Assembly: GCA_004376385.1 (NCBI GenBank)
Contig: SOJY01000011.1
Span: 1 to 5,018, forward strand
Reading direction: 5' to 3'
Length of the DNA: 5,018 bases
Source of the DNA: Candidatus Bathyarchaeum sp.
Lineage (GTDB): Archaea; Thermoproteota; Bathyarchaeia; Bathyarchaeales; Bathyarchaeaceae
Of the stretch, positions 1 to 4,834 are shown in pieces (the stretch's first letter is position 1; every line of letters begins with the position of its first letter). Position numbers and translations under genes: made by a program. A model generated the notes under the pieces. It saw only the letters and a list, made by a program, of their open reading frames with translations. It was not told the origin of the DNA and searched no databases.

Positions 1-215
1 TCGAATTCGTAGCCGCATCTTGGGCAATGGTAAGCAGTAGCTTTGGCGTGCCAGAAGATGAGGATCATCAAGCCACTCGCTGCCAACGCACTCCAAACAT
101 ACCAGTATGAGAGAAGCAGGTAGATACCTGTAAACCCGAGAACCATCAAATATAGTGCAATGTAACTGAATGTTTTAAACCAGTCTTTTTTTCTCGATTT
201 ACGATAACTGAACAA
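1..215 (-). CDS. Small membrane protein with zinc-ribbon motif, C-terminus cut by window edge
   Basis: An open frame on the minus strand runs off the left edge after 71 codons, so the C-terminus is missing. The N-terminus is basic (YRKSRKKDW, residues 4-12). Two hydrophobic stretches follow, at about residues 16-37 and 39-56, probably a two-helix membrane hairpin. The motif CPRCGYEF (64-71) comes next, the first knuckle of a zinc ribbon; a second CxxC pair would lie beyond the edge. No ATG is in frame before the first helix. I chose the TTG at 213-215 because GGGAG (223-227) sits 7 nt upstream; an in-frame stop lies further upstream. A TATA-like box lies about 70 bp before the start, and the rlmE terminator separates it from rlmE, so it is probably transcribed alone. 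I do not recognise a named family and assign no function. The coding reading rests on the helix-helix-CxxC order and the start signals. Confidence 0.6.
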   Translation of the reverse strand, partial: MFSYRKSRKKDWFKTFSYIALYLMVLGFTGIYLLLSYWYVWSALAASGLMILIFWHAKATAYHCPRCGYEF

Positions 216-280
216 CCCATATCTCCCTGCAATTAAACATAGTCGAAAATCTGGGATTTATTTTTTGTCTGTCCATGAAA

Positions 281-290
281 CTGTTTAAAT
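281..290 (-). promoter_or_regulatory. Probable TATA box of the membrane zinc-ribbon gene
   Basis: On the minus strand this reads CATTTAAACAG, close to the archaeal TATA consensus TTTAWA. It lies just downstream of the rlmE terminator and about 70 bp before the proposed TTG start. That predicts transcription starting near 258 and a leader of roughly 40 nt. The call is by sequence likeness only. Confidence 0.4.
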
Positions 291-303
291 GTTGAACGGA
301 GAC

Positions 304-310
304 AAAAAAA
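304..310 (-). terminator. Oligo-T terminator after rlmE
   Basis: On the minus strand a run of seven T residues lies about 40 nt after the rlmE stop codon, with no strong hairpin before it. Archaeal RNA polymerase typically terminates on such T runs without a stem. Its position between rlmE and the next promoter on the same strand fits a transcription-unit boundary. Confidence 0.45.
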
Positions 311-348
311 TGCTCTGAACCCCAGAAAACCACTAGACATCAACTACG

Positions 349-963
349 TTACGTTTTTTGTCTGAAGTTCATTCCAAGAAGATACAGTTCCGCGCTCTTT
401 AATCTGCTAGCCTTTGGCTTAACAAGCTTCACGAAACTGAAATACTGTTTTGTTTCTTTAACAAAATTGTGTGTTGTGTTTCCCTGGAAGACCTTGACAA
501 AAAAGTTTCCTCCCGCCCTAAGAAGCGAAGTTGCTATCCGCAGAGACTTGCTTGCAAGGTCAATTTGTCGAGCATGATCAAGCTCCCAAATCCCAGAGAT
601 GTTAGGCGAAACATCTGAGACAACAACGTCAGCTGAACGGGGCAAAAACTCTAGGATATCTTGCACTGTTTTCTGTTCACTAATGTCGCCGGTGATGGCT
701 AGAACGTTAGGGGCATCAAAAGGAGCTATCGGTTTCAGGTCAACTGCTAACACAAAACCTGAATCTTCTACAAGTTTTCTGGCAGCCTGTGTCCACCCCC
801 CTGGGGCAGCCCCTAAATCCACTACCACATATCCCGACTTGATGAATTCGTATTTCTTTACTGCTTGAAGAAGCTTATAGTATGCACGTGAACGAAATTT
901 TTCCGATTTTGCTTTTCGGTAATAATAGTCTCTTTTTCGTTCGTTTACCCACGCATTAGGCAA
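349..963 (-). CDS. rlmE: 23S rRNA 2'-O-ribose uridine methyltransferase RlmE (FtsJ/RrmJ)
   Basis: This is an SAM-dependent 2'-O-methyltransferase of the FtsJ family; family members methylate the uridine of the 23S rRNA A-loop (U2552 in E. coli). All landmarks are present in 204 residues: the SAM-binding loop DLGAAPGGW (49-57), the acidic D75 after the second strand, GD (92-93), SDVSPN (116-121), VKVFQG (156-161) and SAELYLL (190-196). The catalytic K-D-K-E tetrad reads K30, D117, K157, E192, matching E. coli K38-D124-K164-E199 with almost constant offset. Length is normal for RlmE, with no TRAM domain. The start is TTG; the nearby ATG is out of frame. GGTGA (973-977), inside the end of the upstream gene, is 9 nt away. 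It follows the TFE-beta gene by 2 bp, so the two are very probably co-transcribed. The family is certain; the exact target base is inferred from homology. Confidence 0.95.
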   Translation of the reverse strand: MPNAWVNERKRDYYYRKAKSEKFRSRAYYKLLQAVKKYEFIKSGYVVVDLGAAPGGWTQAARKLVEDSGFVLAVDLKPIAPFDAPNVLAITGDISEQKTVQDILEFLPRSADVVVSDVSPNISGIWELDHARQIDLASKSLRIATSLLRAGGNFFVKVFQGNTTHNFVKETKQYFSFVKLVKPKASRLKSAELYLLGMNFRQKT

Positions 964-965
964 AA

Positions 966-1343
966 CTAGCTTTCACCAGAAGACTCCGTTTCCGGTTGGT
1001 CTATGCCTAGAATCCACGCTGTCAACCTCAGGCAATAATTTGGGCTAATCGGGCTCCAGGCTCCACATCGTGCATCGTTCGGACACATCAAACAGGGAGA
1101 ATCAATAATGGAATCTAGGGATGCAGGTTTTATCTTAGGAAAAAGGCGGTATGTCCATCTTCCTTCAAAGAGTTCCTTCTCACGGAGGATTAGACCTTTG
1201 GTTTCCAGTTTTAGGGCAATTCTGCTGCCTTCCCTGCTGGTGGCATCCAGTTCCCGCCAAAGTTCAGATTGAAGCACGCCATCGTTCCCATTGTTGGAAA
1301 TAACATGTAATGCTTTGTGTTCTAGTTCGTTGCGTCTCGGCAT
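966..1343 (-). CDS. Transcription factor E beta subunit (TFE-beta, RPC34/RPC39-like) with cysteine cluster
   Basis: This protein has 125 residues. Residues about 5-70 look like a winged helix: a predicted helix (ELEHKALHVI), VLQSELWRELDA, then SRIALKLETKGLILREK and a basic wing ending WTYRLFPK. The C-terminal part holds four cysteines, C84-x2-C87-x5-C93-x10-C104, in the setting PCLMCPNDARCG...NYC. In archaeal TFE-beta and eukaryotic RPC39 such a motif binds an Fe-S cluster. TFE-beta pairs with TFE-alpha at the preinitiation complex and helps open promoter DNA. The protein is shorter than RPC39 and close to archaeal TFE-beta size. The start is ATG, with a TATA box about 30 bp upstream implying a near-leaderless mRNA. 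rlmE follows after 2 bp. The alternative is an unrelated winged-helix regulator with an Fe-S site, but the domain order and cysteine spacing favour TFE-beta. Confidence 0.75.
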   Translation of the reverse strand: MPRRNELEHKALHVISNNGNDGVLQSELWRELDATSREGSRIALKLETKGLILREKELFEGRWTYRLFPKIKPASLDSIIDSPCLMCPNDARCGAWSPISPNYCLRLTAWILGIDQPETESSGES

Positions 1344-1370
1344 CTAAGATCTGTCCTTCAAGTCTTCATG

Positions 1371-1378
1371 ATATATAG
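1371..1378 (-). promoter_or_regulatory. TATA box of the TFE-beta/rlmE operon
   Basis: On the minus strand this reads CTATATAT, preceded by the purine-rich AAAGTGT, a possible BRE. The box centre is about 31 bp before the ATG. Archaeal transcripts usually start about 25-27 bp after the TATA centre, so the leader would be only a few nucleotides, or absent. Confidence 0.5.
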
Positions 1379-1568
1379 ACACTTTAAGACATAAAAAGAT
1401 GTATGTTTTCTGGCTCCATTTACGCGTATTAGTCAAAAAGAGTGTTCCATTCTCCGTTGCTTGCTGGATTACGAAACGTTTTAACACCCCCAAACCGCAT
1501 AATTTCCTCTGAAAACCAAAAAGACAGTCATTATCGTATGGTAGAGGTTGTTGTGAGGAACCAAAAAA
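1379..1568. other. Divergent spacer between the TFE-beta operon and kae1
   Basis: This stretch of about 190 bp lies between the leftward TFE-beta promoter and the rightward kae1 start. Apart from a weak TATA-like box and the kae1 Shine-Dalgarno, I see no convincing gene. A 37-codon frame on the plus strand (1399-1512) and a 78-codon frame on the minus strand look like chance: neither has a good ribosome site or a recognisable motif. I could not find C/D-box or H/ACA RNA signatures by eye. Confidence 0.5.
1478..1485 (+). promoter_or_regulatory. Possible TATA box of kae1-bud32
   Basis: The sequence GTTTTAAC, preceded by the A-rich ACGAAAC, is the best TATA-like element on the plus strand before kae1. 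It would give a start near 1507 and a leader of about 60 nt. It is a weak match, so the real promoter may lie elsewhere in the spacer. Confidence 0.25.
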
Positions 1569-2597
1569 TTGCCTGACCATAATTCAGCTAACTCTTACTG
1601 TTTAGGCATCGAATCCACAGCAGATGATTTCGGCGCCGCAATCGTCTCTTTTGAAGGCAAGGTTCTCTCCAACGCGAACGACACATACATGCCAAAGGAA
1701 GGAGGAATCCATCCGCGAGAGGCAGCTAGACATCACGCAGAAGTAGCAGAAAAAGTTCTTGCAGAAGCCTTAGATAAAGCGGAAATAAAGCCCAGAGACA
1801 TCAGCATAGTGGCGTTTTCTCAGGGACCCGGATTAGGTCCATGTCTCCGCACAGGCGCAACTGCAGCCCGTGCCTTAGCCTCTTATCTTGATGTTCCCTT
1901 GGTGGGCGTCAACCATTGTGTGGGTCATATCGAAATCGGCAAGTTGGCAACTGGAGCTAGGGACCCTGTTACATTGTATGTTTCTGGGGGAAACACTATA
2001 GTTTCAGCCTTTGAAGCTGGTAGATACCGCATTTTCGGAGAGACTTTAGATATTGCCATGGGAAATTGTCTGGATGTTTTTGCGCGAGCGGTAGGATTAA
2101 GGCAGAGGCGTGGAGCGCCTTTCGGTGCTGTAGTTGAGGAGTTGGCGCGTAAGGGCAAGAAGTTTGTTTCTCTTCCTTACACCGTGAAAGGTATGGATTT
2201 GTCTTTTAGTGGGCTTCTCACTGCGGCTGTGCAGGCATTCCGATCAAAGAAGGGCTCTTTGGAGGATGTTTGCTTTAGTCTGCAGGAGGTTGCCTTTTCT
2301 ATGTTAACTGAGGTGACTGAACGGGCTTTGGCTCACACGGAGAAGCCTGAAGTTCTTTTAACTGGGGGAGTGGCGGCTAACAAGAAGTTGCAGTCTATGC
2401 TTGAGGTCATAGCGGATGAGCATGGTGCCCGTTTCTGTGTTGTTCCCCTGAGGCTTGCTGCAGACAACGGTGCCATGATCGCTTGGACGGGCATCCTTGC
2501 TTACAAGAGTGGCATGTCTGTCCCTGTGGAGAAGAGTTTCGTTAATGTGAAGTGGCGGCTGGAAGACGTTTATGCGCCTTGGGTTGAGGGACAATAA
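1569..2597 (+). CDS. kae1: KEOPS catalytic subunit Kae1 (TsaD family), tRNA t6A threonylcarbamoyltransferase
   Basis: Kae1 transfers the threonylcarbamoyl group from threonylcarbamoyl-AMP to A37 of ANN-decoding tRNAs, working in KEOPS with Bud32, Cgi121 and Pcc1. The 342 residues carry the ASKHA-fold landmarks: LGIESTADDFG (12-22), HPREAARHH (48-56), QGPGLGPCLR (85-94), the metal-binding histidines in NHCVGHIEIG (H116, H120), the nucleotide-loop motif SGGNT (139-143), GETLDIAMGNCLD (157-169), DLSFSGLLTA (210-219), TGGVAANKKL (265-274), and the third metal ligand D299 in ADNGAMIAW. The GETLDIAxGN form is the archaeal/eukaryal Kae1 type rather than bacterial TsaD. The only usable start is TTG: an in-frame TGA lies at 1554-1556 and no ATG or GTG comes before the LGIES core. 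GTGAGG (1553-1558) is 10 nt upstream. The N-terminus is about 8 residues longer than usual. Unlike in many euryarchaea it is not fused to Bud32, which starts 1 bp downstream. Confidence 0.96.
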   Translation: MPDHNSANSYCLGIESTADDFGAAIVSFEGKVLSNANDTYMPKEGGIHPREAARHHAEVAEKVLAEALDKAEIKPRDISIVAFSQGPGLGPCLRTGATAARALASYLDVPLVGVNHCVGHIEIGKLATGARDPVTLYVSGGNTIVSAFEAGRYRIFGETLDIAMGNCLDVFARAVGLRQRRGAPFGAVVEELARKGKKFVSLPYTVKGMDLSFSGLLTAAVQAFRSKKGSLEDVCFSLQEVAFSMLTEVTERALAHTEKPEVLLTGGVAANKKLQSMLEVIADEHGARFCVVPLRLAADNGAMIAWTGILAYKSGMSVPVEKSFVNVKWRLEDVYAPWVEGQ

Positions 2598-2598
2598 T

Positions 2599-3237
2599 AT
2601 GGTGCTGATCAAGAAGGGCGCCGAAGCCAGCCTATACTTGGAGAATTGGCACAACCGTAAAGTCATCATGAAACGGCGGTTACCCAAAAAGTATCGTATT
2701 CCAGAACTGGACCTGATGATTCGTTCTCAACGGACAATACATGAACCTCATATCATCCACAAGGCTAAGGAAGCAGGGGTTCCTACGCCAACAATTTTTA
2801 TGGTTGACGTGGCAGAAGCAAACATCATAATGGAGTTTGTGGAAGGAAAACAGGTCAAAGAAGTGTTAGACCACGTTTCTCCTGAAGAAAGGCTAAACTT
2901 GAGCAGTCTTATAGGCAGAATGATTGGGCGCCTCCACAAGCATGGAATCATCCACGGCGACCTCACAACCTCAAACATGATTCTGACGCCGTACGGCAAG
3001 GTTGTCTTCGTTGACTTCGGGTTAAGCGAAAGATCAAAAGAGCTGGAGCCAAAAGGGGTGGATCTTCACCTCATGAAACGGACTCTTCAGAGCACCCACT
3101 ACAAGCATGCAAAAGAGTGCTTCAAAGCGGTCATGAGCGGCTACGCTGAAGCTGTGGGAAAAGAAGCGACAAAAAAGGTTACCGCGAAGATTCGGGAGAT
3201 AGAAAAGAGAGGACGCTACGTTGCCGACAGAGGATAA
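2599..3237 (+). CDS. bud32: KEOPS kinase/ATPase Bud32 (piD261-type)
   Basis: Bud32 is the small atypical kinase of KEOPS; it binds Kae1 and its ATPase activity supports t6A synthesis. The protein has 212 residues. Visible are KKGAEASLYL (5-14, a reduced nucleotide loop), the probable ATP-contacting K25 in VIMKRRLPKKYR, E49 of helix C, AGVPTP (59-64), the hinge IIMEFVEG (76-83), the catalytic loop HGDLTTSN (119-126; D121, N126), DFGLSE (139-144), and the typical RGRYV tail near the end. The activation segment and C-lobe are minimal, as is normal for the family. I start it at the ATG at 2599 because GAGGG (2586-2590) is 8 nt upstream. A longer frame from 2572 would overlap kae1 and add nine atypical residues. 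The 1-bp gap to kae1 means translation is probably coupled, giving matched subunit amounts. The fused Kae1-Bud32 arrangement of some archaea is absent. Confidence 0.95.
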   Translation: MVLIKKGAEASLYLENWHNRKVIMKRRLPKKYRIPELDLMIRSQRTIHEPHIIHKAKEAGVPTPTIFMVDVAEANIIMEFVEGKQVKEVLDHVSPEERLNLSSLIGRMIGRLHKHGIIHGDLTTSNMILTPYGKVVFVDFGLSERSKELEPKGVDLHLMKRTLQSTHYKHAKECFKAVMSGYAEAVGKEATKKVTAKIREIEKRGRYVADRG

Positions 3238-3266
3238 CAAGCTTACACCAAACGTTGACAAAGCCT

Positions 3267-3274
3267 CTAAATAT
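3267..3274 (+). promoter_or_regulatory. Probable TATA box of the PIN-like gene
   Basis: The sequence CTAAATAT sits about 42 bp before the proposed TTG start. It predicts transcription starting near 3297 and a leader of about 15 nt that includes the GAGGTG ribosome site. This suggests the gene can be expressed separately from kae1-bud32. Confidence 0.4.
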
Positions 3275-3312
3275 GGTGATGTCTTTACGTTATGATTTAT
3301 TGAGGTGGTTTG

Positions 3313-3597
3313 TTGAAGCTTCTGCTTGACGAGATGTATGCTGGCTTGAAGGAGTATTTTGAGATTTTAGGCTGGGATGTCATAACAGCCCAAGAGGCAG
3401 GGTTACGGGGAGCAAAAGATAGAGCTGTTGCGGAATATGCGGCAAACAATAATCTGCTGCTTGTGACTGAGGACCAGAAACCTGCGGAGTTGATGCATCT
3501 TAAGGGGGGCAAGTATGTGCTTATCTCTAACGCGATGATCGCCAAAATAGCGGATGAAAAAATCAGAGAAAAATATCCCGACCTCAAACAGGAATAA
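3313..3597 (+). CDS. DUF5615-type PIN-like domain protein, probable metal-dependent nuclease
   Basis: The protein has 94 residues and starts KLLLDEMYAGL, the usual opening of DUF5615 proteins, a small branch of the PIN-like nuclease fold. Conserved acidic positions for a metal site are visible: D6 and E7 in LLDE, D36 in RGAKDRAVAEYA, and D54 in LLLVTEDQK. The segment GWDVITAQEAGLRGA (20-34) also matches the family pattern. The start is TTG. GAGGTGG (3302-3308) fits the TTG at 3313 better than the adjacent in-frame TTG at 3310, which would add one residue. PIN-like proteins often cut RNA and some are toxins, but no antitoxin-sized frame adjoins this one and it has its own TATA-like box. Its place between bud32 and the XTPase suggests a housekeeping RNA role. 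That is inference; substrate and activity are unknown. Confidence 0.8.
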   Translation: MKLLLDEMYAGLKEYFEILGWDVITAQEAGLRGAKDRAVAEYAANNNLLLVTEDQKPAELMHLKGGKYVLISNAMIAKIADEKIREKYPDLKQE

Positions 3598-3650
3598 GCA
3601 ACATGATTTTTGTCCGTAAAACATTAAATTGCATACTTACAAAATGTTGC
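3598..3650. repeat. Imperfect dyad framing the XTPase promoter
   Basis: The left arm, 3598-3613 (GCAACA, TGAT, TTTTGT), is the reverse complement of the right arm, 3639-3650 (ACAAAATGTTGC), apart from a four-base bulge, giving 12 paired bases. The 25-base interior contains the TATA-like CATTAAAT. It starts directly after the stop of the PIN-like gene. It could be an operator, an RNA hairpin at the 3' end of that mRNA, or chance. Confidence 0.35.
3622..3629 (+). promoter_or_regulatory. Probable TATA box of the XTPase gene
   Basis: The sequence CATTAAAT, preceded by GTAAAA, lies about 52 bp before the ATG. It would give a start near 3652 and a leader of about 25 nt. It sits inside the dyad described separately. 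Confidence 0.35.
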
Positions 3651-3677
3651 ATCCACTCTCCTTAAGGGACGAGGGCA

Positions 3678-4292
3678 ATGAAACAAAAAACATACTTTCC
3701 AGCAGGGTTTCCGAGAGGAAAAGTAGCCTATTTCGTGACAAGCAACATTCACAAGTTTCAGGAAGCCCGTCGAGTTCTCTCCGAATACAAGATTGCAACC
3801 GCCAAACTCAGAGTGGGAGCCGTTGAGATTCAAGATGACAACCTCGAAAACATCGCAGAAGCCAGTGTCCTAGATGCCGTCAAAACCTGTGGGCTCCCAA
3901 TCTTCGTAGAGGACGCTGGACTCTTCATTGAGGCATTAAAGGGGTTTCCTGGACCCTACTCCAAATACGTTTACAACACAATTGGAACCAAGGGCATCCT
4001 CAAACTGATGAAAAACATCGAAAAACGAAGCGCCCACTTCCAATCCGTGATTGCCTTCAGCAGCCCAGACGAACAGCCAATCTGCTTCCGCGGCAAGGTA
4101 GAGGGAAAGATTTCTTTGCAGGAGCGGGGAACTTCAGGTTTTGGTTACGACCCTATATTTGAGCCTACAGAGGGCGATGGCAGAACCTTCGCCGAGATGA
4201 CGTCAAACGAAAAAAACGGGTATTCCCATCGTGCTGAAGCCTTAAGAAAGTTTGCGGAATGGTATTCCTCTGGAAACAAACGAATATTTTAA
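3678..4292 (+). CDS. XTP/dITP pyrophosphatase, RdgB/HAM1 family
   Basis: The enzyme hydrolyses non-canonical purine triphosphates (XTP, ITP, dITP) to the monophosphate and pyrophosphate, keeping deaminated bases out of DNA and RNA. The 204 residues contain the family motifs in order: VTSNIHKFQEA (20-30), VEDAGLFIEAL (77-87) with the acidic pair for metal binding, GFPGPYSKYV (89-98), RGKVEGKI (138-145), GFGYDPIF (154-161) and SHRAEALRKFAEW (183-195). The EDAGLFI and PYSKYV forms are the archaeal flavour. The ATG follows GAGGG (3671-3675) by only 2 nt, although AAGGGAC a little upstream could also serve. The N-terminus carries about 15 residues before the YFVTSN strand that most homologues lack, and no later ATG, GTG or TTG would give a complete first strand. 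It lies 80 bp after the PIN-like gene and 48 bp before the S15 gene. Confidence 0.93.
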   Translation: MKQKTYFPAGFPRGKVAYFVTSNIHKFQEARRVLSEYKIATAKLRVGAVEIQDDNLENIAEASVLDAVKTCGLPIFVEDAGLFIEALKGFPGPYSKYVYNTIGTKGILKLMKNIEKRSAHFQSVIAFSSPDEQPICFRGKVEGKISLQERGTSGFGYDPIFEPTEGDGRTFAEMTSNEKNGYSHRAEALRKFAEWYSSGNKRIF

Positions 4293-4294
4293 AT
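4287..4294 (+). promoter_or_regulatory. TATA box of the S15 gene, overlapping the XTPase stop codon
   Basis: TTTTAAAT is a near-ideal archaeal TATA box about 50 bp before the S15 ATG. It contains the stop codon of the upstream gene (4290-4292). The predicted start is near 4317, with a leader of about 23 nt, so S15 can probably be transcribed alone. Confidence 0.5.
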
Positions 4295-4302
4295 ACCTGC
4301 AT

Positions 4303-4329
4303 TCCCTCCGCCTGTAGGGAGCTTCGGAG
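4303..4329 (+). other. Two mutually exclusive short stems in the XTPase-S15 spacer
   Basis: TCCCT (4303-4307) can pair with AGGGA (4316-4320) across an 8-nt loop. Alternatively CTCCG (4306-4310) can pair with CGGAG (4325-4329). The left arms overlap, so the stems exclude each other, and each right arm covers a GGAG/GGGAG that could be a ribosome site for S15. If transcription starts at the nearby TATA box, the left arms would exist only in read-through mRNA. Each stem is only 5 bp. Confidence 0.25.
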
Positions 4330-4340
4330 AAGAGAAAAAC

Positions 4341-4781
4341 ATGCCTAAACGAGAAAAGGGGCGGTCACATCAAACAAGACCAGTAACCAAGAGACCACCA
4401 GCATGGTGTAGATACACATCTGAAGAAGTGGAGGCTCTAATCATGAAGCTGTATAAAGAGGGACACTCCCCCAGCAAGATAGGAATAATTCTTCGTGACC
4501 AGCATGGCATCCCATTAACGAAGCCTATCACTGGAAAATCAGTTACTCAGATCCTTAAAGAGCGAAAAATGTTTTCGTCTCTTCCAGAAGATTTAGAAAA
4601 TCTTTTACGAAAAGCTACGCACCTTCATGTTCACTACGACAAAAACAAGGCAGATTTGCATAACAAAAGGTCTCTCCAGATGATGGAAGCAACAATTTAC
4701 AAGCTATCCAAATACTACAAACGTAAAGGTGTGCTTCCTCCTGACTGGAAATACTCGCCAAAAGCAATCTCCCTCTTCTAG
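4341..4781 (+). CDS. rps15: 30S ribosomal protein S15 (uS15, archaeal/eukaryal type)
   Basis: The protein has 146 residues. The N-terminal extension characteristic of archaeal S15 and eukaryotic S13 includes TRPVTKRPPAWCRYTSEEVE (12-31) and SPSKIGIILRDQHGIP (43-58). From about residue 62 comes the S15 core: ITGKSVTQILKE (63-74), then LHVHYDKNKADLHNKRSLQ (95-113) with conserved H98, D100, K101, D105 and R110, the long helix ATIYKLSKYYKRKG (117-130), and the tail LPPDWKY. Bacterial S15 is about 89 residues and lacks the extension. The core binds the central domain of 16S rRNA next to the S6/S8 region. The start is ATG; GGAG at 4326-4329 is 11 nt upstream, slightly far. It has its own TATA box inside the end of the XTPase gene. 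Confidence 0.97.
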   Translation: MPKREKGRSHQTRPVTKRPPAWCRYTSEEVEALIMKLYKEGHSPSKIGIILRDQHGIPLTKPITGKSVTQILKERKMFSSLPEDLENLLRKATHLHVHYDKNKADLHNKRSLQMMEATIYKLSKYYKRKGVLPPDWKYSPKAISLF

Positions 4782-4802
4782 TTTTGGGGTTCACTATTGC
4801 CT

Positions 4803-4812
4803 GTTATTTTCT
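4803..4812 (+). terminator. Possible T-rich terminator after the S15 gene
   Basis: A T-rich stretch (GTTATTTTCT) lies about 20 nt after the S15 stop, following another TTTT at 4782-4785. No hairpin is evident. T-rich tracts of this kind can end archaeal transcripts, but the run is short and interrupted. Confidence 0.25.
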
Positions 4813-4834
4813 TAGTGAAATTGAAGAACACACT

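Noticed and set aside
261..364. TTTTTTGTCTG occurs at 261-271 and 354-364, with the inverse GACAAAAAA at 301-309.
   Set aside because: The repeats are short and A/T-rich, and one copy lies in the rlmE coding end. Terminator-type T runs explain them; I see no mobile-element or array structure.
1399..1512. A 37-codon plus-strand frame in the divergent spacer (starts MYVFWLHLRV).
   Set aside because: There is no Shine-Dalgarno, no TATA box at a suitable distance and no motif. Chance is the simplest explanation.
1344..1580. A 78-codon minus-strand frame ending exactly at the TFE-beta ATG.
   Set aside because: It overlaps the kae1 start and the TFE-beta promoter, has no ribosome site and its translation shows no recognisable domain. 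It is best explained as a chance frame in the spacer.
2572..2598. A longer start for bud32, overlapping the end of kae1.
   Set aside because: The extra nine residues do not resemble Bud32 N-termini. The ATG at 2599 has a well-placed GAGGG and gives the normal family start.
3268..3300. A GTGATGT sequence resembling a C box, considered as a possible C/D-box guide RNA.
   Set aside because: It misses the consensus RTGATGA and no D box (CTGA) or internal C'/D' pair follows at a suitable distance.
3313..3597. Reading the PIN-like gene as a toxin of a type II toxin-antitoxin pair.
   Set aside because: No antitoxin-sized frame adjoins it: bud32 ends 75 bp upstream and the XTPase starts 80 bp downstream. 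The PIN fold alone does not make a toxin.
3629..3826. A 65-codon frame overlapping the XTPase start in another register.
   Set aside because: It is a shadow of the XTPase gene, which carries all the family motifs in its own frame.
3034..3833. Several minus-strand frames opposite bud32, the PIN-like gene and the XTPase.
   Set aside because: All lie antisense to confidently identified genes and show no domain or ribosome site of their own.
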